A stretch of DNA of 9,167 nt, taken from NCBI GenBank assembly GCA_021298935.1, contig JAJTHR010000339.1, positions 1-9,167 of the forward strand. Direction: 5' to 3'. The DNA is from Parachlamydia sp. Lineage in GTDB: Bacteria > Chlamydiota > Chlamydiia > Chlamydiales > Parachlamydiaceae. The position numbers were made by a program, and so were the translations under genes. This document shows, piece by piece, positions 1-7,326 of the stretch (the stretch's first letter is position 1; each line of letters begins with the position of its first letter). Below the pieces are notes generated by a model. The model was not told where the DNA came from and did not search any database. It worked only from the letters and a program-made list of their open reading frames with translations.

Positions 1-134
1 TCAGGCAGAAAAGATCACGGCTACTTGTTTTTTGGGTAAAAACATAGTAGCATAAAGCATTGGATATTAACAACCAGTAGTTAGTAAAGGAATTTGATTT
101 CAGATTTTTTTGAATTTACAGAAAAATTGTTGCT

Positions 135-665
135 TTATCTTTGCTGTTCGCCTAAAAGTTCATAATAAGTTTGTCTAACCTCAAAAGCTAAATCCAAAAT
201 CTCATTTGTTACTCTGCGTTTTGCCTGCTCAAATTCTGCTGCTGCTAGCCTTGTGCGAAGAGGGATCAAGAAAATATCTAAAAAAGTTGCGGTAACGAGG
301 TATTCAATATTGGTTAGAAGATTTTTTTTATGAGGATATCTCACTTCTAAAGAAAAATCTGGGTTAGAAAGAAGCCCTGCTTCGACTAGATCTGCATGAG
401 CAATTCCCAACTCTTCAAAAATAGACTGGACTTTGGGATTTTTAAGAAGAGCAATTTGTATAGCCGCTTCAGGATTGAGTTCATTTTCGAGCAAACATTG
501 AATTGCAAAATTTATTTGATCATCAGGACAGCCTTGATACCATTCAACATGCTTATCAATCCTTGTTGCGATGATCGAAGATACTTGGCCATTATCGGCT
601 TGTTGATGCCTGGCACAACCAGATGCGATTAAAGCGGTTGACAGGATTAAGTGTAGCCTTTTCAT
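135..665 (-). pseudogene. Truncated TolC/CusC-family outer-membrane efflux lipoprotein (N-terminal fragment)
   Basis: The 176-residue product starts with a lipoprotein-type signal (Lys2, Arg3, a hydrophobic stretch, then Ala-Ser-Gly-Cys with Cys17 as the likely lipidated residue). Next comes the TolC-like start of the periplasmic helices: a run around AAIQIALLKNPKVQ, then PDFSLEVR, and finally a helix ending VRQTYYELLGEQQR. In CusC/TolC proteins this helix continues and the whole protein is usually over 400 residues, so about 60 percent is missing. The three minus-strand frames beyond the stop (positions 134 to 1) show no TolC-like continuation, so this looks like a truncation rather than a single frameshift. 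The ATG at 663-665 has a good AAGGG ribosome site six bases upstream. Such proteins form the outer-membrane channel of RND or metal efflux pumps. No pump partner is visible, and a fragment this short should not form a channel. Family assignment is fairly sure; loss of function is inferred. Confidence 0.72.
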
Positions 666-1058
666 TGATGCCCTTAAATTTCAGTAACTTATATTCTATA
701 AAAATTTAGGGCTGATCAAGGATGCGAATTATTCAATAAGGTGGCACTATGTCATTCCTATTTTAAAAATTTTACATTACAGCAAAGGCAAGAGGGAGTA
801 AAGGAACATCTGAATTTAAGCAAATTTTACGCAATTGGTGGAAATAAGCCGACACAAAATAGCGTAAACCAACACAATTAGCTTTTTCATAGCCACTAAT
901 TTGACTGTGCCTATGTATTCTTATTTACGCTCTATTGTGGAAGGTTAGGCGACTCATAGCCCGCTGGTCGTAGGGGGCAAGGTGTCACTTTGTCATCGGA
1001 GGGGTTATGCAAACCAGAGCGAAGCTGATAATTCTCATTGCATTTGTGTATGTTAGCT
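666..1058. other. Intergenic stretch with no confident gene
   Basis: No reading frame here resembles a known protein, and I see no tRNA or rRNA. Two very short frames look superficially like signal peptides. One is a 20-codon plus-strand frame at 1007-1069 starting MQTRAKLIIL, with GGAGGGG just upstream. The other is a minus-strand frame of about 24 codons starting MKKLIVLVYA in the 800-890 area. Either could be the stub of a lost gene or chance. The part from about 945 to 1010 is visibly more GC-rich than its surroundings. The only clear structure is the TTTACGC repeat cluster listed separately. Confidence 0.5.
826..955. repeat. Cluster of three TTTACGC-containing repeats, two direct and one inverted
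   Basis: TTTACGC occurs at 826-832 and 924-930 on the plus strand, and as GCGTAAA at 862-868. The two direct copies continue in a related way: a few variable bases, then GTGGAA, then a related 12-base stretch ending CGAC-x-C. The inverted copy pairs with the second direct copy as imperfect arms (853-868 with 924-939, sharing CACAA...TAG..CGTAAA with a two-base shift). Clusters like this can be recombinase or transposase binding sites or a repressor operator. No function can be assigned. Confidence 0.4.
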
Positions 1059-1904
1059 CTACATGCTGAAAGTCAATTTTTTTAGGAGAAAGTCCTCTAA
1101 GCTTTGGAGGCATTCATTTTTGTCTGTTTGTTTCAACAAAGAAACGTGGATATCTGGTAAAGCAGGAAGGAAATCATCCTGCATGACTTCTAATGTGTCC
1201 GGCATCATAGTTCTTGGTAACGTGGTGAATCCCATGCCTGCATTGACAGCAGCAATAATTCCTGCATAACTAGGGCTTATGAATACGATTCTCCACCTAA
1301 TCCCAGCCTGTTCTAGAGTTTGAAGAGCACTTGCCCGATAGACGCAAGGCTCTGGTGAAAGTACAAGAGGTAGCGGAACATCTATAGACGACAGATATTC
1401 TTTTTTGCCAATCCACTCTAAAGGCTCAGACCATACCTCAACACCATTTGGAAAGTCTTCAGGACGACTCATCTTGACCAAAACCATATCAAAAGCCCCT
1501 TTTTTAAATCGGTCAAATAGGCTTAAGGTTAAGTCGCATTCCACGTTGAGTAATATTCGAGGATGGAGCCTTGAAAAATCTGTGAGAACATCGGACAGAA
1601 ACATTGCGGCAAAATCTTCTGGAAGCCCAAACCGTATCTCACCTTCAAGCTCAGGTTGCTTAAAGCGATCCAACACTTCCAAATGCAAAGCAAGTATCTT
1701 ATTTGCATAAGGTAGAAATAGTTCCCCATCCTTGGTAAGCCTCATCTGCTTACTTCTATCAAAAAGTTTCTTTCCAAGACTTTTCTCTAAACTGCTCATC
1801 TGCTGAGTAATAGCAGACTGGGTCCTCTTTACCTTTTGGGCGGCCTTTGTAAAGCTGCCTGTTTCTACAACTGCTAAAAAACATCTAAGAGTAAACTCAT
1901 CCAT
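1059..1904 (-). CDS. LysR-type transcriptional regulator, divergent from dabBA
   Basis: The 281-residue protein begins with the standard LysR winged helix-turn-helix: FLAVVETGSFTKAAQKV, then SAITQQMSSLEKSLGKKLFD (about residues 9-50), followed by the linker helix. A periplasmic-binding-protein-like effector domain follows from about residue 88, starting IRFGLPEDF. It includes the family's late AAVNAGMGFTTLP segment, which is typical of the effector pocket. The length is at the short end of the usual 290-320. No strong ribosome site precedes the ATG at 1902-1904; the upstream stretch is nearly all A and T. The gene is back to back with dabB across 97 bases, the classic LysR arrangement, so it probably controls dabBA and itself. 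LysR regulators beside carbon-uptake and carbon-fixation genes often respond to CO2 limitation or carbon metabolites, but the effector here is unknown. Fold is certain; target is inferred from position. Confidence 0.9.
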   Translation of the reverse strand: MDEFTLRCFLAVVETGSFTKAAQKVKRTQSAITQQMSSLEKSLGKKLFDRSKQMRLTKDGELFLPYANKILALHLEVLDRFKQPELEGEIRFGLPEDFAAMFLSDVLTDFSRLHPRILLNVECDLTLSLFDRFKKGAFDMVLVKMSRPEDFPNGVEVWSEPLEWIGKKEYLSSIDVPLPLVLSPEPCVYRASALQTLEQAGIRWRIVFISPSYAGIIAAVNAGMGFTTLPRTMMPDTLEVMQDDFLPALPDIHVSLLKQTDKNECLQSLEDFLLKKLTFSM

Positions 1905-2001
1905 TAGAAAATCTTATTTATTTTATTAAAATTATGAATTTCTCTTATTTTGTCATACTTATTATGATTAGGCAATTAAAAAATATAACAGGGGTAACCT
2001 C
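1905..2001. promoter_or_regulatory. Divergent promoter/operator region between the LysR gene and dabB
   Basis: This very AT-rich 97-base spacer must hold both promoters. For dabB, TATGAT at 1963-1968 is a plausible -10, with only a poor -35 (TTCTCT at 1940-1945, 17-base spacing), as expected for an activator-dependent promoter. A dyad TCATA-N5-TATGA at 1953-1967 overlaps that -10 and is a candidate LysR site, although it does not match the T-N11-A consensus cleanly. AGGGGT at 1990-1995, six bases before the dabB ATG, is a good ribosome site. The assignments come from inspection only. Confidence 0.45.
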
Positions 2002-3531
2002 ATGGTCGTAACAGAAAATTCCACAATTTACTACTTTCTGATGATAATTTTGAGTCCCTTGCTAGGGTTATTCATCAACCTATTCTTTTTTAAAAAAAAC
2101 CTCCCAATGGGTTCACGTATTGCAACTATTGGAATTTGGATAGGATTTATGAATGTATTGAGTGCATGGTTTATAGGTTTGCCATTTTCTGAAAAGAAAG
2201 AATCTTGGGGATTCATAGCGAATGAAATTTCTTGGTTGATGGCTACACTTATTTTATTCGTCAGTGCGATCGTGCATCATTTTTCGCTGCGCTATATGGC
2301 AGGTGATAGAAATTATCGCCGCTATTTTCTTTTTCTTAGTCTGATCACTATCAGCACACTGCTAATGGTTGCATCCGATAATATTGTCATTTTGATCTCG
2401 TTTTGGTCGCTCAGCAACCTGATACTCGTCTTGCTTATGATGCATAAATTTCAATGGGCAGCAGCTAAAAATTCAGGTGTTTTAGCAATTAAAACATTTG
2501 TATTAGGTCTAGTTTTTTTAAGTGCTGGTGCAGGTTTATTGGCTTATGAGTCTGGAACCCTGTCTTTACATCTGATTATGGAAAATAGTGAAAGTCTATC
2601 GGCTTCAACAAGAATGATAACCCTCTTCTTTATCATCCTAGCTGCTTGTACTCAGTCTGGTGGCTGGCCCTTTCACAGTTGGTTAATTAGCTCTCTTAAT
2701 TCACCAACACCAGTTTCGGCCTTTATGCATGCTGGATTAGTTAATGGTGGAGGTCTTTTAATCGCACGTTTTGCTCCTATTTTTCTCCATGAGAGCCTTC
2801 TTTTAAATATTTTGTTTATATTAGCTGTCATCACACTTATTTTGGGAGGAATTTGGAAGCTTCTTCAGAGCGATATCAAGCGTATGCTTGCCTGTTCCAC
2901 TATGACTCAAATGGGATTTATGATGATGCAATGTGGTCTTGGACTTTTTCCAGCTGCTTTAGCCCATCTCTGTTGGCATGGTTTATTCAAGGCTTTTCTC
3001 TTCCTAAGATCCGGATCAACGATTGCGGAAGATCGACGCACGAATGAAGAAAGGGTCAGCACTGTCCCTACATTTTTCTTATCTTCTCTTTGTGGGGTTA
3101 CAGGGGCTCTTGGATTTATTTTTGGAAGCGGTCTTTTGTATACTCTTGTCGATACAACGGCTGTACTTATCTTCTTTTCTTGGATGGCATCCACTCAAGT
3201 AGCTCACACCTTACTTCAAAAGAGACAGTCCATTTTTTTTGTTTTGGCTGCAAGTATCTTCTGCTTAGCTACAGGTATCATTTATGGACTTACTGTTGAT
3301 CTAATTGAAGTGGCTGTGGCGCCACTCCAAATCTCGCAACCTCAGCTGCTAAATTCTATCCATATCATTGGTATTACTTCCATATTTTGTATTTGGATAG
3401 CACTCAACTTAAAACCCTTTACCAATCACGAAGGGTCTCTTTGGTGGCGACGTTTTTATGTGAGAATGCTTAATGCTAGCCAACCAGATCCAAAAACCAT
3501 TACCTCCAGCAGAAATGGATACAAATTCTAA
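2002..3531 (+). CDS. dabB: DabB: NuoL/MrpA-like membrane subunit of the DAB inorganic-carbon uptake system
   Basis: The 509-residue protein is strongly hydrophobic, with roughly a dozen membrane segments, and belongs to the proton-conducting membrane transporter family that includes NuoL. Visible landmarks are RYMAGDRNYRRYFLFL (near residues 95-110), GGWPFHSWLISSLNSPTPVS (220-239) followed by FMHAG, SDIKRMLACSTMTQMGF (near 290-307), and HLCWHGLFKAFLFLRSG (322-338, with His322, His326 and Lys330). In NuoL the segment before PFHSWL carries a key lysine and an earlier helix carries a Trp-Glu pair. Here these read TQSGGWPFH and FWSLSN, so the NuoL residues are replaced, as expected for a divergent DabB rather than a complex I subunit. 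No other nuo or mrp gene is nearby, and dabA follows directly, which decides the assignment. DabB is thought to couple the cation gradient to CO2 hydration by DabA at the inner membrane. It was probably once annotated as NADH dehydrogenase subunit 5. Confidence 0.88.
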   Translation: MVVTENSTIYYFLMIILSPLLGLFINLFFFKKNLPMGSRIATIGIWIGFMNVLSAWFIGLPFSEKKESWGFIANEISWLMATLILFVSAIVHHFSLRYMAGDRNYRRYFLFLSLITISTLLMVASDNIVILISFWSLSNLILVLLMMHKFQWAAAKNSGVLAIKTFVLGLVFLSAGAGLLAYESGTLSLHLIMENSESLSASTRMITLFFIILAACTQSGGWPFHSWLISSLNSPTPVSAFMHAGLVNGGGLLIARFAPIFLHESLLLNILFILAVITLILGGIWKLLQSDIKRMLACSTMTQMGFMMMQCGLGLFPAALAHLCWHGLFKAFLFLRSGSTIAEDRRTNEERVSTVPTFFLSSLCGVTGALGFIFGSGLLYTLVDTTAVLIFFSWMASTQVAHTLLQKRQSIFFVLAASIFCLATGIIYGLTVDLIEVAVAPLQISQPQLLNSIHIIGITSIFCIWIALNLKPFTNHEGSLWWRRFYVRMLNASQPDPKTITSSRNGYKF

Positions 3532-3544
3532 GGACTTGAACATG
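3530..3544 (+). promoter_or_regulatory. Ribosome binding site that fixes the dabA start
   Basis: AAGGA at 3530-3534 sits seven bases before the ATG at 3542-3544 and overlaps the last bases of the dabB stop codon. The in-frame ATGs at 3473 and 3515 lie inside dabB and lack an equally good site. The residues they would add do not look like the family's N-terminus, whereas IAPLWPMQTIIARNPLQ soon after 3542 does. The arrangement suggests translational coupling of the two subunits. Confidence 0.7.
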
Positions 3545-6500
3545 AAAACTGTCGATGTAAACATTAAAACCCTTATTGCAAATGCTGCAGAAATCATTGC
3601 TCCTCTTTGGCCAATGCAAACAATTATTGCCAGAAATCCACTTCAATGCATTGAATCGTTGAATTTTGAAGATGCAATCGCAATGGGGGAAACTTTTTTA
3701 GTTGGTAGCTCTGATATGACTAGTGAAGTCAATCGAGAAATGGTCAAGTGGTGCCAGGTTTTTTTAGATGAAGGTCAAGCGACAATCACAATGCCTGAAA
3801 GAGAAAAAGGATTTTATCGTGCGTGGTCATTGCTTGCCCCCTTTGATGATAAATTGCAATCGTATAAAAAAAATGAGTGGCTATTGTCGCTTCCTTCCGA
3901 AGCTGAAGAGGCTATTTTCTTTTGCCTCAAGAGGCTGGCTATTCCAGATGAACAAATAGAAGAATATTTTAAATATTTACTAGCAGAGCTCCCAGGATGG
4001 GCTGGCTACATTAAATGGCGCGCTGAGTGGCAAAATAAATCAGCTGGATTTAAGAATCCGATCACCTTAACAGATTTTCTGGCTGTTCGACTTGTGATAA
4101 GTTGTGCAATTGGTGAAGATTGCAAAAAAATGGAATTTAAAAAAGATGGATTTCATTCAAAGGCTTTGGACAAAGAGTTTTTTAAGGAATTAAAGAGCAA
4201 AGAAGAAAAATATCTCCAAACGCTATTGAAATTGGCAATTCCAGAAGTTGTAAAGCTTAATAAAAGAAAAGAACCTCTTCCTAGACCAAATGCTCAAATT
4301 GTATTTTGCATTGATGTGCGCTCTGAGCCTTTTCGTATGCGACTCGAGCGCGAGGGAAATTACGAGACCTTTGGATTTGCTGGTTTTTTTGGATTACCGG
4401 TTTCTATTCACAGCTATAACACAGATAAGGTGAAAGACTGTTGTCCTGTTCTTATAAAACCTAGCTATGAAGTTTTTGAAGAACCGATCAGTGAAGAAAA
4501 CGAGCGAATTTCCCATCATCAAAAAGGCCGCAGTTTCCTCGATATGTTCCGGGGATTTTATCAGGATTTAAAGTATAACTTTGCGACACCTTTTGCACTT
4601 GTGGAAACCCTTGGTCTTTGGTGTGGTTTTTGGATGGTAATCCGCACCATTATGCCCATAAGCAGCGTTAAATTTAAGCAAGCAATTCAAGAGAAGCTAA
4701 AGCCAACCCTTGCGACCCTTCCAAGAATTGATATACCACTAGTAAATCAAATCATCTTTGGAGAATCAGCTCTTAGAATGATGGGATTGACGAATAACTT
4801 TAGTCCATTAGTTGTGTTATGCGGACACGGGAGTCAAACAGAAAATAATCCATATGCTTCTGCTCTTGACTGTGGAGCATGTGGTGGAAATCATGGAGGA
4901 CCAAATGGTAAAATTCTAGCGGCGATTCTTAATTGTGATGAGGTAAGGACTGCTCTTCTAGAAAAAGGGATTGCAATTCCTGATGATACCTTGTTCATCG
5001 GAGCTGAGCATAATACAACAACCGACGAAGTTGTTCTCGAGGATCGTGGTGTTGTAAACAGCACACATAAAGAAATAGCTGAGAAGTTAAAAGTAGATTT
5101 TAGCAAAGCAGGAATCGCAAATAGTCAATACCGTTGCAAAACATTCGGTTTGGAATCATCCCCTATTAATGCCAAAAAGCATGTTTTGAAACGCAGCTCT
5201 GACTGGGCTGAGGTGCGCCCTGAATGGGGTCTTGCACGCAATGCGGCGTTCATTATTGGACCCAGAAGCCTTACAAAAGAGTTGGAATTGGATGGGAGGT
5301 GTTTTTTGCATTCTTATAAATGGGAGGAAGATGAAGCCGAAAAGTCTTTAGAGACAATATTAACGGCACCTGTGGTTGTCGCAGAATGGATTAATACACA
5401 ATATTTCTTCTCTACCTTAAATAATATAGCTTACGGCAGCGGGAGTAAAATTACCCATAACGTCACAGGTAAGTTCGGCATTATGCAAGGAAATAGCAGC
5501 GACTTGATGCAGGGGCTTCCCTTACAATCGGTAAACATAACCGATGATCTTAGCTATCATGAGGCTATGCGCTTACAAGTCATTGTTTATGCGCCACGTT
5601 CTAGGTTGGAATCGATTATTGAAAAACATGCGATTTTGCAAACTTTACTTTTTAATCATTGGATCATTTTGGTAGCAATAGACCCCATAGATAACAAACC
5701 TTATCGTTTGATCGGGAAGGCAGAATGGGTAGAGATCGAAGTTGAGACTGATATAAATTCGTCGTGCAAAACAAATCTGGTTAACTTTACGAATTTGGAA
5801 AAAGAGGTCAAAAAGCATTCATATGGCAATAAAACATGTGTAATTGCGACGATGCATGACAAAGAAAAGGTGATTGCTCCTGCTTTTTTGGATTTACTAG
5901 GTCTACAAATGATCAAAGCAAAAATTGATACAGATCAGCTTGGGACATTCACTGGAGAAGTGGAACGGAAGGGCACCCCATTAACGTGTGTTCGTCAAAA
6001 ATGCGAACTTGCGATGAAAGAAAGTAAAGTTACTATCGGCATTGCCAGTGAGGGAAGCTTTGGTCCACATCCTTTCATTCCATTTTTGGGTTGTGACCAT
6101 GAGATTTTATACTTTATGGATCAAGAGCGAGGTTTTGCAATTCACCAGTCGTTGCTCAGCACAAAAACCAATCATTGCGCAGAAGCATTTTCTGATGCTC
6201 AGCGATTAAAGACATTTTGCGATAAAGCACTTTTTCCTTCTCATGGTTTAATCGTCAGACCCAATAAATTTAATAAAAAAACCTTAATTATCAAGGGTAT
6301 ACAGAGACATGATGAACTTGAGGAAGCTTTTTTAAAGTGTTGTCATCTTTCAGATGATGGCAATGCTTTAGTACAAACAGACATGCGGGCGCATATGAAC
6401 CCAACTCGCATGGAAGTGATTAAAGAGTTGGCAGAATCTTTTGCCAAGCGACTTGCCACCTCTTGTCCATTATGCAATAACCCAGGCTGGGGAATCGTGG

Positions 6501-6661
6501 ACAGGCAAAAGGGGCTAGAGTGTGAGATGTGTGGATCAGAAACTGAAATGGTTAAATCAGAAGTTTTTGGATGCCCCAAATGTTTACACAAAGAAATCCG
6601 AGCGAGGGAGGATGGGCTATGCCTTGCAGATCCTCAATATTGTGGATGGTGCAATCCATAA
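3542..6661 (+). CDS. dabA: DabA (DUF2309/UPF0753) fused to a C-terminal DUF6671 domain
   Basis: From the preferred start the product has 1,039 residues; an alternative start at 3473 would give 1,062. Residues 1 to about 735 are DabA, the beta-carbonic-anhydrase-like subunit that hydrates CO2 to bicarbonate with DabB. The family opening IAPLWPMQTIIARNPLQ is present. The zinc and active-site residues are Cys256 and Asp258 in IVFCIDVRSEPFR, His429 in LCGHGS, and Cys444 in ALDCGACGGNHGG. The 173-residue and 15-residue spacings equal those of the characterised Halothiobacillus DabA (C351, D353, H524, C539, from memory). GLPLQSV and NHWIILVAIDP mark the usual DabA end. The frame then runs through a short linker (735-763) into about 275 more residues I recognise as DUF6671: CVIATMHDKEKVIAP, DTDQLGTFTGEVER, ASEGSFGPHPF (835-845), QTDMRAHMNPTRM, then a zinc-ribbon tail. 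That tail has cysteine pairs 975/978, 994/997, 1011/1014 and 1034/1037, plus Cys1027. DUF6671 has no known function. Ordinary DabA is about 800-870 residues, so the fusion is unusual. The junction shows no sign of frameshift. Confidence 0.93.
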   Translation: MKTVDVNIKTLIANAAEIIAPLWPMQTIIARNPLQCIESLNFEDAIAMGETFLVGSSDMTSEVNREMVKWCQVFLDEGQATITMPEREKGFYRAWSLLAPFDDKLQSYKKNEWLLSLPSEAEEAIFFCLKRLAIPDEQIEEYFKYLLAELPGWAGYIKWRAEWQNKSAGFKNPITLTDFLAVRLVISCAIGEDCKKMEFKKDGFHSKALDKEFFKELKSKEEKYLQTLLKLAIPEVVKLNKRKEPLPRPNAQIVFCIDVRSEPFRMRLEREGNYETFGFAGFFGLPVSIHSYNTDKVKDCCPVLIKPSYEVFEEPISEENERISHHQKGRSFLDMFRGFYQDLKYNFATPFALVETLGLWCGFWMVIRTIMPISSVKFKQAIQEKLKPTLATLPRIDIPLVNQIIFGESALRMMGLTNNFSPLVVLCGHGSQTENNPYASALDCGACGGNHGGPNGKILAAILNCDEVRTALLEKGIAIPDDTLFIGAEHNTTTDEVVLEDRGVVNSTHKEIAEKLKVDFSKAGIANSQYRCKTFGLESSPINAKKHVLKRSSDWAEVRPEWGLARNAAFIIGPRSLTKELELDGRCFLHSYKWEEDEAEKSLETILTAPVVVAEWINTQYFFSTLNNIAYGSGSKITHNVTGKFGIMQGNSSDLMQGLPLQSVNITDDLSYHEAMRLQVIVYAPRSRLESIIEKHAILQTLLFNHWIILVAIDPIDNKPYRLIGKAEWVEIEVETDINSSCKTNLVNFTNLEKEVKKHSYGNKTCVIATMHDKEKVIAPAFLDLLGLQMIKAKIDTDQLGTFTGEVERKGTPLTCVRQKCELAMKESKVTIGIASEGSFGPHPFIPFLGCDHEILYFMDQERGFAIHQSLLSTKTNHCAEAFSDAQRLKTFCDKALFPSHGLIVRPNKFNKKTLIIKGIQRHDELEEAFLKCCHLSDDGNALVQTDMRAHMNPTRMEVIKELAESFAKRLATSCPLCNNPGWGIVDRQKGLECEMCGSETEMVKSEVFGCPKCLHKEIRAREDGLCLADPQYCGWCNP

Positions 6662-6668
6662 CTTAAAA

Positions 6669-6830
6669 ACCTGATTTTTGAGTTTATCTGCCTGAAATTC
6701 AGGCATCTTGCGGCCATCTGAAAAGAAATTTCATCTTGACAATAGTTAAAACTATTGCCCTCGATGAAATTTTTTCCAGCTATCTCACAATCTACTTGAG
6801 CTTTTAGGCAGAGAAACCCAAAACTCAGGT
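6669..6830. mobile_element. 162-bp palindromic MITE-like element with TAAAA flanks, next to the dabA stop
   Basis: The element begins ACCTGATTTTTGAGTTTATC and ends with its imperfect inverse (...AAACTCAGGT); about 26 of 30 bases match between the arms when the pairing is extended one base outwards. Pairing continues patchily inward to a strong central hairpin. The pentamer TAAAA is found directly outside both ends (6664-6668 and 6831-6835), as expected for a target-site duplication. It has no coding capacity and differs in sequence from the 160-bp element at 6921. It starts only seven bases after the dabA stop. The parent transposase is unknown. Confidence 0.6.
6726..6775 (+). terminator. Probable terminator hairpin of the dabBA operon, within the palindromic element
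   Basis: AAATTTCATC (6726-6735) pairs with GATGAAATTT (6763-6772). An inner perfect 8-bp stem CAATAGTT/AACTATTG (6740-6757) is closed by a two-base loop. The run of six T at 6770-6775 overlaps and follows the outer stem. The stem is AT-rich and has an internal bulge, so efficiency is uncertain, but this is the only terminator-like structure after dabA. Confidence 0.45.
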
Positions 6831-6920
6831 TAAAACTCTTCTTTCCTCAAAGATTCAAAATCTCAGTTCTTGACGGCCTCCACCAAAACCATATGGGGAA
6901 ACGTCAAAGCAGCTAACTAA

Positions 6921-7080
6921 TACCATTTCCCGAAATTAAAATCATAAATTTGACTTGTGATCATCTTCATCTTTAAAAGATCTCTCCTTGTTGATATTCA
7001 AAGATATCAACTTCGAAAAGATCTTTTAAATCTGAAGCGCTGACAAGTCAACTTTATGGTTTTATTTTTGGGAAATGGTA
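6921..7080 (+). mobile_element. 160-bp palindromic MITE-like element, copy A
   Basis: The element begins TACCATTTCCCGAAATTAAA and ends with the near-inverse ...TTTTTGGGAAATGGTA. The outer 38 bases pair with about four mismatches, pairing resumes at AAAAGATCT, and the centre is the 8-bp stem GTTGATAT/ATATCAAC with a six-base loop. The full element could fold into one long hairpin. Copy B (8428-8587) is its reverse complement with only three base differences. TAA lies outside both ends (6918-6920 and 7081-7083), a possible target duplication, though copy B has TTA and TAA. It has no open frame of note. Small size, terminal inverted repeats and near-identical copies define it as MITE-like. Confidence 0.78.
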
Positions 7081-7135
7081 TAATGAAAAAAAAGATTAGG
7101 CATAGTGGGGACATCGATCACCTCATCATTAATTC

Positions 7136-7198
7136 GACTTTGTACAAGTTTAAGCGACGAGCTCGTTCCTCCTTAACGACTCAAACTTGTACAAAGTC
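7136..7198. repeat. Perfect 16-bp inverted repeat around an internal palindrome
   Basis: GACTTTGTACAAGTTT (7136-7151) is the exact inverse of AAACTTGTACAAAGTC (7183-7198). The 31-base spacer contains the 10-base palindrome ACGAGCTCGT. No T-run follows, so it is a poor classical terminator. It lies about 130 bases before the NmrA-like gene. It could be another small transposon remnant, a cruciform, or an operator; nothing in the sequence decides between these. Confidence 0.6.
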
Positions 7199-7326
7199 AA
7201 GATTACATGTAGTTTAAAGTCTTGTCAAATTTCTGTTCTGTTTTTAAAATTTAATCCTATAATTCTTAATCACATTCAGTATAATGTCTTATATAAACCG
7301 GTCATCAAGGGCATAAGGAAGTAAAT
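7199..7326 (+). promoter_or_regulatory. Likely promoter region and ribosome site of the NmrA-like gene
   Basis: Two exact TATAAT hexamers occur at 7258-7263 and 7280-7285, neither with a convincing -35 at the right distance. TTGTCA at 7222 is 30 bases from the first, which is too far. AAGGAAG at 7315-7321, five bases before the ATG at 7327, is a strong ribosome site and fixes the start. Confidence 0.45.

Noticed and set aside
1..9. TCAGGCAGA at the window start resembles an arm of the 162-bp palindromic element
   Set aside because: The match ends after nine bases and the following sequence is unrelated.
944..950. GTTAGGC, the core of integron attC sites
   Set aside because: No partner GCCTAAC-like core at a suitable distance, no folded attC arms and no integrase are visible.
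1007..1069. 20-codon frame MQTRAKLIIL... with GGAGGGG upstream, like a signal peptide
   Set aside because: Too short to judge, the lipobox is poor and it runs into the end of the LysR gene; kept only as a remark in the gap entry.
2002..3531. Annotation of dabB as a respiratory NADH dehydrogenase subunit
   Set aside because: No other complex I genes are near, key NuoL charges are replaced and the gene is followed directly by dabA.
3473..3541. A longer dabA start inside the end of dabB, adding 23 residues
   Set aside because: The ATG at 3542 has the AAGGA site at good spacing, and the extra residues do not look like the family N-terminus.
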